A stretch of DNA of 64,000 nt from NCBI RefSeq assembly GCF_000423745.1, contig NZ_AUIO01000001.1:62001-126000 (forward strand). Direction: 5' to 3'. The stretch is from Streptococcus plurextorum DSM 22810. Its GTDB lineage: Bacteria > Bacillota > Bacilli > Lactobacillales > Streptococcaceae. The notes beneath the pieces were generated by a model. The model ran no database searches and was not told the DNA's origin. It saw only the letters and a list, made by a program, of their open reading frames with translations. Positions 18,410 to 26,764 of this stretch are shown one piece after another. The stretch's first letter is position 1; each line of letters begins with the position of its first letter. The translations under genes were made by a program, and so were the position numbers.

Positions 18410-18635
18410 AGTGGACAAGAGGTGACTCAGTTCTTTAAACAAACCAATCAGGCTTTGTCAGTTGCTACATCTGCTCTACTCCAAGCAGTGATAAAAAACT
18501 CGTCACAATCCTGTTATAATATCTTAAAACTATCAGGCTTATAACATTTGATCAAATGGCTCAAAATTCTTAAGGTTTCTTTTGGAAATGGATGTTATCC
18601 TAAGTAACATCCAGAAAGAAAAGAGGAGTCCAGTG

Positions 18636-19163
18636 ATGCTTTTGTTTGCCTTTCCAGGTATGGGAAAAACAACCCTTGCTAAAAAATACCACAATGTTGT
18701 CGATCTTGAAATGTCTGATATCAAATATGATAATTCCAGCGTCAGCCATCTCAGTAAGGAAGAACGCAAGTCCACACCGCGTCCTATTAAAGATAAACAT
18801 TATAAACAAATTTATATTCAAAAAGCCATGGCTTTGCATCATCAAGGCAAAACGGTTTTGGTTGCCTTGAACTTTCTTTTTCCTCTCCTTGTCGAATGCA
18901 TTCGTCAGAAAGTTAGGGAGGTCCATATCTATATTCCTCATCCACGACTACAAAGAGAGTACAAGAAACGCTATATCGGTCGGGGAAATAACCGTCGCTT
19001 CATCTTTGAAGTCATGGCAATTTGGTATCCTAGTCTGGTCCCTCTGTGGCTAGCTTCTAAACTATTTCCACAAGGTATCACCGTTACTCAAGAAGGTCAA
19101 ACCTTGGAAGACTTTTACTTGAAAGTCTGCCCCGCTATTTACCCCAACATTCCTGAAAGATAG
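18636..19163 (+). CDS. P-loop NTPase of unknown substrate
   Basis: A 175-residue protein starting MLLFAFPGMGKTTLAKKY, a Walker A loop at residues 5-14 with a short kinase-like lead. Later segments include DLEMSDIKYD (possible acceptor or Mg site), GKTVLVALNFLFPLLVECIRQ and VHIYIPHPRLQREYKKRYIGRGNNRRFIFEVM, whose basic stretch could be a lid. It resembles small nucleotide or phage-type kinases but I do not recognise the family. The ATG at 18636 is chosen because GAGGAG lies 7 bases upstream; a TTG 54 bases earlier has none. It stands alone after the trkH terminator. Confidence 0.7.
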   Translation: MLLFAFPGMGKTTLAKKYHNVVDLEMSDIKYDNSSVSHLSKEERKSTPRPIKDKHYKQIYIQKAMALHHQGKTVLVALNFLFPLLVECIRQKVREVHIYIPHPRLQREYKKRYIGRGNNRRFIFEVMAIWYPSLVPLWLASKLFPQGITVTQEGQTLEDFYLKVCPAIYPNIPER

Positions 19164-19230
19164 CCACCTCAAAGAACAGGCTAGGCTCGTAGCTTGATGG
19201 TGACTTACTCCTTCACTCTTTACGACAATC

Positions 19231-19287
19231 ACTTATAAAAAACAACCACAACAGTCTATTCTCATTATTGGAATAAGCTGCTGTGGT
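19231..19287 (-). terminator. Terminator of the uracil-DNA glycosylase-family gene
   Basis: Long stem AACCACAGCAG / CTGTTGTGGTT (about 19244-19254 with 19277-19287) with an inner TATTC / GAATA pairing, followed on the minus strand by GTTTTTTAT. It lies between convergent genes and may serve both. Confidence 0.8.
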
Positions 19288-19326
19288 TCCTGTATTTTCA
19301 AAATGTAAAGGAGAGGCACTGATTTG

Positions 19327-19911
19327 TCAGTAGTCTTCGATTATCGCAGATATCCGCTCTTTCAGTTCGGGTAAGAGCTCTTCTTTGAACCAAGGATTTT
19401 TAGCCTGCCAGATATTATTACGAGGAGAGGGATGAACCAGGGGAAAATAGTGTGGCAGAAAATCCTTATAATGTTTAACGGTATCAGTTACTGTTGTCCT
19501 CGATTGTTGTTTTAGGTAATACTGCTGCGCGTAACTTCCAATCAGAATCAGAAGCTCTGCTTTTGGCATCAGTGCTAGAATGTCTGGGTGCCACTTTTGA
19601 GCAAAATCCTTTCGAGGGGGTAAATCACCAGATTTTCCCTTACCTGGATAATAGAAATCCATAGGGAGAATAGCAAAAAGACCCGATTCATAGAAAGTCT
19701 GACGATCTACTCCTAACCAATGTCGAAGATTATCCCCACTGGCGTCGTCAAACAAACGGCCCTTTTCTTGTGTCTTCCAACCAGGAGCCTGCCCAATAAT
19801 CAGGATTCGTGCAGTAGAGGAAACTTGGAAAAGAGGAGTTATTCCTTGATTGGTAAAAACTTGGTTGGATGGGTCCTTTATTATGGCTTGTTTCATCTCA
19901 GTTAGATTCAT
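19327..19911 (-). CDS. Uracil-DNA glycosylase-family protein
   Basis: A 194-residue protein with the superfamily hallmarks: ILIIGQAPGWKTQEKGRLFDD (water-activating loop, about residues 36-56) and the Leu/His loop VHPSPRNNIW (about 156-165), with LILIGSYAQQYYL between them. The GQAPG/HPSPRN pair fits the family-4/5-like group rather than classical Ung, and no four-Cys iron-sulfur set is present. It likely excises damaged bases, but the substrate is unproven. Its ATG overlaps the end of the following-upstream GNAT gene by 14 bases. Confidence 0.8.
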   Translation of the reverse strand: MNLTEMKQAIIKDPSNQVFTNQGITPLFQVSSTARILIIGQAPGWKTQEKGRLFDDASGDNLRHWLGVDRQTFYESGLFAILPMDFYYPGKGKSGDLPPRKDFAQKWHPDILALMPKAELLILIGSYAQQYYLKQQSRTTVTDTVKHYKDFLPHYFPLVHPSPRNNIWQAKNPWFKEELLPELKERISAIIEDY

Positions 19912-20356
19912 GACGACCTACTTTCTTGACCATGGTCACATCTTCTTCTAGGGCATGAAAACCGCAGTTTTTGTAGAAGGAAAAGGCTGGGAGATTGCGT
20001 TCGGTTTGTAAGAGGATATGGACAATACCTCTGTCCGCCAACAGTTTCTCTATTTCCGAAAGAAAACGACTACCCAGACCTTGCCCTTGATAGTCAGGGG
20101 CGATGCAGAGTTCTTCAATGCGGTACTCCGTCCCCTCATACCAGTAGCGAATATAGCCAAGTGAGAGGGCGATGAGGTTGACTTGGTCAAACAGTCCAAA
20201 ACAAAGGGCTCTTGGGTGTGCCAGCAAATCTCCGATGTAACGGTCTAATTGTTGCTCATCTGACCAATCGTCATGCCAAGGTGCTTGGCTAAAAACTGAC
20301 ACAAACAGGTCTTTGACCCTGTCCTTGTCTGAACTTACTAATGTTTCTATTGTCAT
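19898..20356 (-). CDS. GNAT-family N-acetyltransferase
   Basis: A 152-residue acetyltransferase with the acetyl-CoA loop CIAPDYQGQGLGSRFLSEIEKLL (about residues 87-109) followed by VHILLQTERNLPAFSFYKNCGFHALEE, the standard GNAT C-terminal half. AGGAGG lies 7 bases before the ATG. Its last codons overlap the glycosylase-family gene, forming a two-gene unit. Substrate unknown. Confidence 0.88.
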   Translation of the reverse strand: MTIETLVSSDKDRVKDLFVSVFSQAPWHDDWSDEQQLDRYIGDLLAHPRALCFGLFDQVNLIALSLGYIRYWYEGTEYRIEELCIAPDYQGQGLGSRFLSEIEKLLADRGIVHILLQTERNLPAFSFYKNCGFHALEEDVTMVKKVGRHESN

Positions 20357-20366
20357 ACTTCCTCCT

Positions 20367-20390
20367 AAAAAAGACAGGCGAACCCGTCTT
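20367..20390 (-). terminator. pepV terminator
   Basis: Stem AAGACGGG / CCTGTCTT with a TTCG loop (20371-20378, 20383-20390 on the plus strand) followed by six T on the minus strand, just past the pepV stop. Confidence 0.85.
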
Positions 20391-20396
20391 AACTTA

Positions 20397-21803
20397 CTAT
20401 TTGATCAACTCATAGATAGCTTCTGCATAAATGGCTGCTGCACGATATAAATCTTCGACATCCGCAAATTCATTAGCCTGATGCATAGTGTCTGTGTAGC
20501 CTGGGAACATAGCTCCAAAAGCAACACCCCGCTTAAGAAGGCGTCCAAAGGTTCCACCACCAATGATTTGTTCAAATCCTTTTAATCCTGTTTGCTTTTC
20601 ATAAACCGCTAGTAAGGTCGATACAAGTTCATCATCCATAGGGGTGTAATGTGGAACATGTCCATGGGCTGCAAGGGTAACACTCTTAACGCCCGTTAAG
20701 GTTTCTAAAACTGATTGAATCGTTTCTTTGTCTGTCCCTTGTGGGTAGCGGAAATTGAGAGCAATGGTATTATCACTTGAAGTTGCATCAAACTTAAAGA
20801 CCCCTGCATTCATGGTCAATTGACCCATTTTCTCATCAGTGTAGGCAACACCAGTCTTTTCAGCGTAATGGTCTGTATGGATAACCTGTCCTGCAACATA
20901 GAGGTAGTCACGCGCTGCTCCAGCAAAGTCAAATTGCCCAAGGAAATGAGCAAGGTAAGTTACCCCATTGATACCTGCTTCTGGATGAGCGCCGTGAGCC
21001 GACTTTCCAATGAAGGTAATGGTAAAACGACCTGCTTCTTCAGACACAGTAGCTGTGACTGGATTTTGACTGGTAAAGTCTGAAAGTTTTTCCTGTAAAT
21101 CTGATAAGGTTAATGGTGCTGAAATCACAGCTGTCCCAGACTCTGGTACCATATTCTCACGAAGACCACCGCTTAAGCTGTGAAGGACACATTCACCATC
21201 ATTTTGACCATCAAAATGCAAGTACTCCGTAATGTTTCCTTTTTCCCCGTTGATGATTGGGAATTCTGCGTCTGGTGAGAAGCCAAAGTCAGGATCTTTG
21301 AGGCCGTTATGCTCAAAGTAGTAATCCATATCTGCCCAACCTGACTCTTCATCTGTTCCCACAATAAAGCGAACTTTTTTAGAGACAGGAAGTCCTAACT
21401 CTTTGATGATGTTTAAGCCGTAATAACAAGCCATGGTTGGCCCTTTGTCATCTGAAGACCCACGGGCAAAGAGTTTGCCATCTTTGATGGTCGGTGTGTA
21501 AGGGTCTGTGTCCCAACCTGAACCAGCTGGCACCACATCCAAGTGGGCAAAGATACCAAGCACTTCTTCACCGTCGCCGTATTCAAAATCTCCAGCGTAA
21601 TTATCAATATTACGCGTCTTGTAACCGTCACGCTCTGCTATTTCTAAAAATTTCTCTAGCGCACGCACAGGCCCTGGACCAAAAGGATGGTCTTTATCTG
21701 CTTTTGAATCATCACGTTCGGAATTAATCTCAAGAAGGCTAAAAAGGTCAGCCATCATGGCCTCACGGCGTTTGTCTACTTCTGCTTTAAAATCAATGGT
21801 CAT
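20397..21803 (-). CDS. pepV: Dipeptidase PepV
   Basis: Cytoplasmic di-zinc M20-family dipeptidase of 468 residues. Visible metal-site segments: LGIFAHLDVVPAGSGWDTDPY (His and Asp, about residues 83-103), FARGSSDDKGPTMACYYGLN (bridging Asp, about 112-131), VGTDEESGWADMDYYF (catalytic Glu) and FSPDAEFPIINGEKG; IGGGTFGRLL and the C-terminal MHQANEFADVEDL supply the last His. AAGGAG lies before the ATG. It is followed by its own terminator, with the nitroreductase gene 9 bases upstream. Confidence 0.95.
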   Translation of the reverse strand: MTIDFKAEVDKRREAMMADLFSLLEINSERDDSKADKDHPFGPGPVRALEKFLEIAERDGYKTRNIDNYAGDFEYGDGEEVLGIFAHLDVVPAGSGWDTDPYTPTIKDGKLFARGSSDDKGPTMACYYGLNIIKELGLPVSKKVRFIVGTDEESGWADMDYYFEHNGLKDPDFGFSPDAEFPIINGEKGNITEYLHFDGQNDGECVLHSLSGGLRENMVPESGTAVISAPLTLSDLQEKLSDFTSQNPVTATVSEEAGRFTITFIGKSAHGAHPEAGINGVTYLAHFLGQFDFAGAARDYLYVAGQVIHTDHYAEKTGVAYTDEKMGQLTMNAGVFKFDATSSDNTIALNFRYPQGTDKETIQSVLETLTGVKSVTLAAHGHVPHYTPMDDELVSTLLAVYEKQTGLKGFEQIIGGGTFGRLLKRGVAFGAMFPGYTDTMHQANEFADVEDLYRAAAIYAEAIYELIK

Positions 21804-21812
21804 GCTTTCTCC

Positions 21813-22418
21813 TTACTTATAGTCAATTACTTCATCTACTGGCAAACGGTAGCTAGGTTCTGGTTTTTCATCGGTATAACCTACCGTTATCAAGAGTTCT
21901 GGACGGAAACGTTTATCAATGTCAAGGACGTCGTTTACCCTGCTACTTTTATCAAATCCAAGAATCATGTTTGACCCAATTTTTTGATCAGTTAGAGCCA
22001 TAACAAGGTTATGGGTAACAATACCAGCATTCAAAGCCAAATAGTCTGATTTTTCTTGTTCGGTAAATTTAGCAAAGCGAGGTGGCAGAGCATCCATGTA
22101 ATAACTGAGGCGCTCATCTGATAAACTCTTAACACCAACACGAGCAATCTTACGCGCCCGTTTGACTAAATCTGTATCCGTAAAGAGGACAATGGTGTAT
22201 TGAGATTCATTGACTTGCTCTTTGTTAGCCCCATGAGCAAGTTCAGCTAAATCTGCTTTTTTCTCTTTAACAACCACAAATTTCCATGGTTGGCTATTGT
22301 GGGCAGACGGTGCCAGCGTTGCAATTTCAATGGCGGTACGCACATCCTTGATGTCAATCGGCTGGTCATTAAAATGCTTGATGGCATGACGCTTTTTATT
22401 CAATTCTAGGAATTTCAT
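21813..22418 (-). CDS. Nitroreductase-family NAD(P)H-dependent flavoprotein
   Basis: A 201-residue FMN oxidoreductase: KFLELNKKRHAIKHFNDQPI at the N terminus, LAPSAHNSQPWKFVVV (FMN contact), ALTDQKIGSNMILGFD and LLITVGYTDEKPEPSYRLP near the end, all in family order. Such enzymes reduce nitro groups, quinones or flavins; the physiological substrate is not evident. The ATG at 22418 follows GAGGAAGC; the frame is open 42 bases further up without a ribosome site. It is 9 bases upstream of pepV and probably co-transcribed. Confidence 0.9.
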   Translation of the reverse strand: MKFLELNKKRHAIKHFNDQPIDIKDVRTAIEIATLAPSAHNSQPWKFVVVKEKKADLAELAHGANKEQVNESQYTIVLFTDTDLVKRARKIARVGVKSLSDERLSYYMDALPPRFAKFTEQEKSDYLALNAGIVTHNLVMALTDQKIGSNMILGFDKSSRVNDVLDIDKRFRPELLITVGYTDEKPEPSYRLPVDEVIDYK

Positions 22419-22506
22419 ATGCTTCCTCTTTTCTATATGATTACCCTTACATTTTACCATAATTTAGGTTTTTGGGAAATGGCAGAGCAAAAGTTATCGT
22501 CTTTCT

Positions 22507-22977
22507 CTATAACCCATCCCCCTTGGCTCTTTCTGCTTTCTCCGCACGCCTGTTGAGTAGCCAAAACACTTGACACGCCACGACATAAAGTATCATCAGA
22601 GAAAGTCCTTGACCTGATAGACAGAAAATCAAAACCAATAGTAACATGATTGCTATCATGAGACTTGGCGCTCCCTTTTTCTTAAATGAAAACCACAGGC
22701 CTAACCCCCAATTAATCACTAGGATGAAAAAAGCAGGCAAAAATAGCAAGAGTTCGGCTAATCGTAATGCGCTTGATGACAGATGAGTATTGGTCATAAA
22801 TCCTAGAACAGTCCCACCTAGTCTTAACAATAGCCCAATCAAAACAAGACTTGATACCAAAAAGTAATTATTAAAACCCGTTTTTCTCAGTAAAGCATTG
22901 ACCAGAAGATTCACCCCTGTTACAAGCATTCCCAATAAAAATGAGCCAAACATCCCAACAAGTATTACAATTCCCAT
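22507..22977 (-). CDS. Four- to five-helix membrane protein of unknown function
   Basis: A 156-residue, strongly hydrophobic protein. Hydrophobic stretches run at about residues 2-28, 38-60, 70-92, 104-122 and 124-140, with a KKKGAP loop and a positively charged tail (RRAEKAERAKGDGL), which suggests a cytoplasmic C terminus. GAGGG lies before the ATG. I do not recognise the family. It is upstream of the nitroreductase gene on the same strand. Confidence 0.7.
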   Translation of the reverse strand: MGIVILVGMFGSFLLGMLVTGVNLLVNALLRKTGFNNYFLVSSLVLIGLLLRLGGTVLGFMTNTHLSSSALRLAELLLFLPAFFILVINWGLGLWFSFKKKGAPSLMIAIMLLLVLIFCLSGQGLSLMILYVVACQVFWLLNRRAEKAERAKGDGL

Positions 22978-23035
22978 AGCTTCCCTCTATTTACATTTTG
23001 ATACGCTTCATTATAGCATGATGTCACAAAAGTCA

Positions 23036-23062
23036 CAAAAAAGGCAGGACTTTCGTCCCGCC
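23036..23062 (-). terminator. ulaG terminator
   Basis: Eight-base-pair stem GGCGGGAC / GTCCTGCC with a GAAA loop followed by TTTTTT on the minus strand, 12 bases after the ulaG stop. Confidence 0.9.
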
Positions 23063-23073
23063 CTCTTCTCTTC

Positions 23074-24165
23074 TTATAGCAAGGCCTTGAATTGAATATT
23101 TGAATCTTCTAAGAAGCAATCATCAAAGCCACGTGGGTGGTGATACTCAATGCGGTCCTTATCAAGTGGATAGGTATACTTACCACCAACTTCCCAGATG
23201 AACGGGTGGAAGTCATACTGCAGGCGTTCTTTCCGCATTTTCCATAGTTGAAGAATTTCATCTGTTGATGCCATGAAGTTAGACCAGATGTCATAGTGAA
23301 CAGGGATAATGACCTTAGCACGCAAGTTTTCTGCCATACGAAGTAAATCGATAGAGGTCATCTTGTCCTGAATACCGATTGGGTTGTCACCGTAGTTGTT
23401 AATAGCAACGTCAATGTTGAAGTCACGACCGTGTTTTGCAAAGTAGTTTGAGAAGTGAGAATCTGCACCGTGGTAGATGGTTCCGCCAGGTGTTTCAAAG
23501 ACATAGTTGACTGCCTTGCGAGCCATGAGTTCATCTGTTACAGGAAGACCTGCTAGTTTGCCACCATTTTCGTCGTAGCCTTCGATGGGTAAAGTCACCA
23601 AGCAGGTACGGTCGAATGACTCAACTGCGTGGACCTTGATGTCTTTGAATTCAAAGCTATCGCCTGGTGCGATGCGGATGATACGGTCAGCGGGCACACC
23701 CCATTTTTCCCAGATATCGCCACTTTCAACTGGACCAACAAATTTCACATGGTCCAATTTTGGATTGTTGATAATAGCAGCGGCAGTGCTGATATCCATA
23801 TGGTCGCTATGCACGTGCGATACCAGGTAGTAGTCCAATTCGTTGATTGCAAATGGGTCGATGACCATTGGTTGTACACGCAAGTTTGGTTGCAATTTGC
23901 GCACACCGGCCATGTTGGCCATTTGGTGTCCCCAAACCATATCTTTTACTTTTTTAGTGGACTTACCACGAGATGACCAAAGGTCCATGACCACGTTAGC
24001 TCCACCAGGTGTCTTAATCCAAACACCACAGTTCCCAAGCCACCACATAGCAAAGTTGCCCTCTGGCACCACTTCTTCTTCAATTTCTTCATTAAGCCAT
24101 GTTCCCCACTCTGGGAAGGTTGATAGAATCCAAGATTCTCTTGTAATATCTTGAACTTTAGCCAT
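23074..24165 (-). CDS. ulaG: L-ascorbate-6-phosphate lactonase
   Basis: Metallo-beta-lactamase-fold enzyme that opens ascorbate 6-phosphate to 3-keto-L-gulonate 6-phosphate, the first cytoplasmic step after PTS import. The 363 residues show LVSHVHSDHMDIST (metal His/Asp motif, about residues 114-127), GNCGVWIKTPGGANVVMDLW, GGTIYHGADSHFSNYF and VIIPVHYDIWSNFM. AGGAGG lies before the ATG. It sits apart from the main ula operon, beyond the regulator gene, with its own terminator. Confidence 0.95.
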   Translation of the reverse strand: MAKVQDITRESWILSTFPEWGTWLNEEIEEEVVPEGNFAMWWLGNCGVWIKTPGGANVVMDLWSSRGKSTKKVKDMVWGHQMANMAGVRKLQPNLRVQPMVIDPFAINELDYYLVSHVHSDHMDISTAAAIINNPKLDHVKFVGPVESGDIWEKWGVPADRIIRIAPGDSFEFKDIKVHAVESFDRTCLVTLPIEGYDENGGKLAGLPVTDELMARKAVNYVFETPGGTIYHGADSHFSNYFAKHGRDFNIDVAINNYGDNPIGIQDKMTSIDLLRMAENLRAKVIIPVHYDIWSNFMASTDEILQLWKMRKERLQYDFHPFIWEVGGKYTYPLDKDRIEYHHPRGFDDCFLEDSNIQFKALL

Positions 24166-24225
24166 TTCTTAGTCCTCCTAGGATTTTCGTATTGTATAGT
24201 CTAAGTATAAGCTCCCTTGGGTACA

Positions 24226-24271
24226 AAAAAAAGACCAAATCTAACACAGTGCTGTGTTCACATTTGGACTT
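24226..24271 (-). terminator. Terminator of the ula regulator gene
   Basis: Nested hairpin: outer arms 24231-24240 / 24262-24271 (one mismatch) and inner AACACAG / CTGTGTT at 24243-24258, followed by eight T on the minus strand. Confidence 0.85.
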
Positions 24272-25953
24272 TAATAGATATCCGTTTCAAGACAAGCCCC
24301 CGAAATACAGGTTAGTAATTCGTTAGCAATCAAACTTTGCAGGCGTTGCTTTAGCTCTAGCACCTGCTGACTATCCGAAAGGTAAGCTGTTAATAAACGA
24401 TCCAATTCTACAGCAAAGCCTTTTTGATGATCCGTAAAGCTACGGTATTTTGAAAAATGCACTAGACGTATCACATCATCAAAATCTAATATCGGCTGCA
24501 CTTGCACTAAAGGCAAATGCGTCTCCAAGGCTTCGTTAGTCGAAATCAAAAACTCCACTTCAAGGAGATCTTCTACACTTTTGAATTGTTCTGTTGTAAA
24601 TACGGCTGAGATGATTTTATCAGGCAGGTATTGCTGACACTGGCGAATTAAAAGGCGTTGAACAGATATGCCCTCATCACAAATGATAAAAACGGTTGGA
24701 AAGCTTGTTCTTTGATGAGTCGTTCGCCGCAAGGCTCCACCCATGTGAACCGTTAGATAAGCGAGATCCTCGTCAGATAAGACAATATGCCAAGCCTCTT
24801 CCAAGATACGGCTGGCATGACGCGTCACTTGAAATAGACTTTGATACTTATTCCTGATCTGTTTTGTCAAAGGATTTTTTGATAAGATGCCATAGGCTTT
24901 TCGAAACAGCAAGGCCTTACAATGTGCAAGAAGGTTCTGAGCGAGCTCTTCCTTATCTTCAAAGACAAAGGAAGAATTTTTCTCAAAATCATCGATAAAG
25001 AGATCCACAACTTTTTTGAGCGCTACAAAGTCTTGACTGTTAACATGCCCATCACGATCCTTACGATAGGACAAGAGTAAAATGGCTATGAGAGAGACTT
25101 CAATCTCATCTAACACTAAGCCAAACTCTTTTTCAAGTGACTCTTGGAGTTGTTGAGCCACTCGGTATTCAATGCGCTCATAGACCAAATTAAATTCCCT
25201 GACAATAGCTTCTTTTTCGACCGTATCTAATTCGGTATTATGGTAACTAAGCAAGAGATAAGGCAAAACTTTAAGCATAAATGCAATCTCTGCTGGATTG
25301 ATTTTCTTGCTTAATCCTTTTTCAATTTCTGGCACTTGACGGCTCAAAAACTGAGTGATTTCTGGTGAGAAGAATTGTTGACAACCTTCAAACTGAGCCA
25401 CTTTTGTTTCTAAAATTTGTAGGAAACCCGCGCTTGCTTCTGTTAATAAATTATTCAAAAGGGTATGCATGTATTGCATTTTATTAAGCGGATGGCAAGC
25501 GAGGTCATAACCTTGAGACTTTGACACATACAGGGTCATTTGATAACTATTTTTAGCCAGCTGTGCTCGAATCTCATTGAGATCATTTAAGACTGTATTA
25601 CGTGAGACTTCTGTCAGTTCCATGAGCTTCTCAATAGTGATGCGCTCTGACGTGATACAAATATATACCATCATCAACTGCATCCTCTCCGTCATATTCA
25701 TCACATACTGATAGGAATCAAGGGTCTGCATTAATTGCTGAGCCGCATCTTTTTGACACTCCGATAACATGATACCGACCCTAGGCAGGCTCTCAATAGG
25801 GGGAACCTGGCTTGGTAATAGGGAGTTTATTTTGTCAATCTGGTAGTAAATCTTACGGCGAGATTGTCCCAAGTCACGTGAGATAGCCATAACCGTCACA
25901 GGCTCTTGTAAACGAATCAGGTGTGCCAAAAGGTCATAGCTACTCTTATCCAT
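24271..25953 (-). CDS. PRD-domain transcriptional regulator of the ula genes (BglG/MtlR type)
   Basis: A 560-residue multidomain regulator. It begins with an HTH_11-type domain (residues 1-60, VTVMAISRDLGQSRRKIYYQIDKIN), then a second helix-turn-helix (ITIEKLMELTEVSRNTVLNDLNEI, about 104-127), two PTS-regulated domains (about 180-400) and an EIIB-like domain with a possible phosphocysteine in FIICDEGISVQRLLIRQ near residue 420. The C-terminal remainder is short and lacks an obvious EIIA domain. Such proteins activate PTS operons when phosphorylated by HPr or the EII partners. Its place between ulaF and ulaG implies control of both. AGGAGG precedes the ATG. Confidence 0.85.
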   Translation of the reverse strand: MDKSSYDLLAHLIRLQEPVTVMAISRDLGQSRRKIYYQIDKINSLLPSQVPPIESLPRVGIMLSECQKDAAQQLMQTLDSYQYVMNMTERMQLMMVYICITSERITIEKLMELTEVSRNTVLNDLNEIRAQLAKNSYQMTLYVSKSQGYDLACHPLNKMQYMHTLLNNLLTEASAGFLQILETKVAQFEGCQQFFSPEITQFLSRQVPEIEKGLSKKINPAEIAFMLKVLPYLLLSYHNTELDTVEKEAIVREFNLVYERIEYRVAQQLQESLEKEFGLVLDEIEVSLIAILLLSYRKDRDGHVNSQDFVALKKVVDLFIDDFEKNSSFVFEDKEELAQNLLAHCKALLFRKAYGILSKNPLTKQIRNKYQSLFQVTRHASRILEEAWHIVLSDEDLAYLTVHMGGALRRTTHQRTSFPTVFIICDEGISVQRLLIRQCQQYLPDKIISAVFTTEQFKSVEDLLEVEFLISTNEALETHLPLVQVQPILDFDDVIRLVHFSKYRSFTDHQKGFAVELDRLLTAYLSDSQQVLELKQRLQSLIANELLTCISGACLETDIY

Positions 25954-26001
25954 AACCTATCCTCCTTACTGAAATCGCTTTATTTTAACATATTTCTTAA
26001 C

Positions 26002-26035
26002 AAAAAGATAGAAGATAAGACTCCTGTCTTACCTT
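26002..26035 (-). terminator. ulaABCDEF operon terminator
   Basis: Ten-base-pair stem (26012-26021 with 26026-26035, loop of four, one G-U) and a following CTTTTTG on the minus strand, 13 bases after the ulaF stop. It separates the structural operon from the regulator gene. Confidence 0.75.
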
Positions 26036-26047
26036 CTTGATACCATC

Positions 26048-26764
26048 TTAATGTTCGCCACCCTTTTGGCCGTAGTAGGCATTTGGGCCGTGCTTACGGA
26101 GATAGTGCTTATCCATAATGTAGCTTGGTGCTGGTTCCACCCGTGGATTGATTTGTTCGGTGTAGCGGTTCATCCGAGCCACTTCTTCTAGGACAACACT
26201 GTGGTAAACTGCCTGAGCAGGGTCCTTGCCCCAAGTGAACGGACCGTGATTGCGGACAACAATTCCTGGTACAGCAACTGGGTCAATACCACGACGCTCA
26301 AATTCCTCAATGATGACTGAGCCTGTTTCTTTTTCATAGGCAGTATTCACTTCTTCGGCCGTCAAAGAACGGGCACATGGTACTGGACCGTAGAAATAGT
26401 CCGCATGAGTCGTACCATAAAATGGAATGTCGCGACCAGCCTGAGCCCAGCCAACTGCCTCTGTCGAATGGGTATGCACAACGGCGTGTACATTTGGCCA
26501 AGCCTTGTAGAGGGCAACGTGGGTCGCCAAGTCAGACGACGGGTTGAGATCTCCTTCTACCACATTTCCATCCAAATCAGTCACCACCATGTTTTCTGGT
26601 GACAATTTTTCATAATCCACACCAGAAGGCTTGATAACAATGCGACCAAGTTCACGGCAAACTTCTGATACATTTCCCCAGGTAAACTTGACAAGTCCGT
26701 GGGCAGGCAGGGCAATATTGGCTTCATAGACCCGTTGGCGCATTTCCTGTAAATCTTTTGGCAT
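26048..26764 (-). CDS. ulaF: L-ribulose-5-phosphate 4-epimerase
   Basis: Zinc class-II aldolase-fold epimerase that makes D-xylulose 5-phosphate, the final step of ascorbate use. The 238 residues show FTWGNVSEVCRELGRIVIKPSGVDYEKL (about 24-51), the zinc site VHAVVHTHSTEAVGWAQAG with two His (about 92-110), TTHADYFYGPVPCARSLT and NHGPFTWGKDPAQAV. The ATG overlaps the ulaE stop (TAATG). The C terminus is HGPNAYYGQKGGEH, usual for the family. Confidence 0.95.
   Translation of the reverse strand: MPKDLQEMRQRVYEANIALPAHGLVKFTWGNVSEVCRELGRIVIKPSGVDYEKLSPENMVVTDLDGNVVEGDLNPSSDLATHVALYKAWPNVHAVVHTHSTEAVGWAQAGRDIPFYGTTHADYFYGPVPCARSLTAEEVNTAYEKETGSVIIEEFERRGIDPVAVPGIVVRNHGPFTWGKDPAQAVYHSVVLEEVARMNRYTEQINPRVEPAPSYIMDKHYLRKHGPNAYYGQKGGEH

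Noticed and set aside
18356-18544. Plus-strand frame of 62 codons after trkH
   Set aside because: It contains the trkH terminator hairpin and has no ribosome site or recognisable motif.
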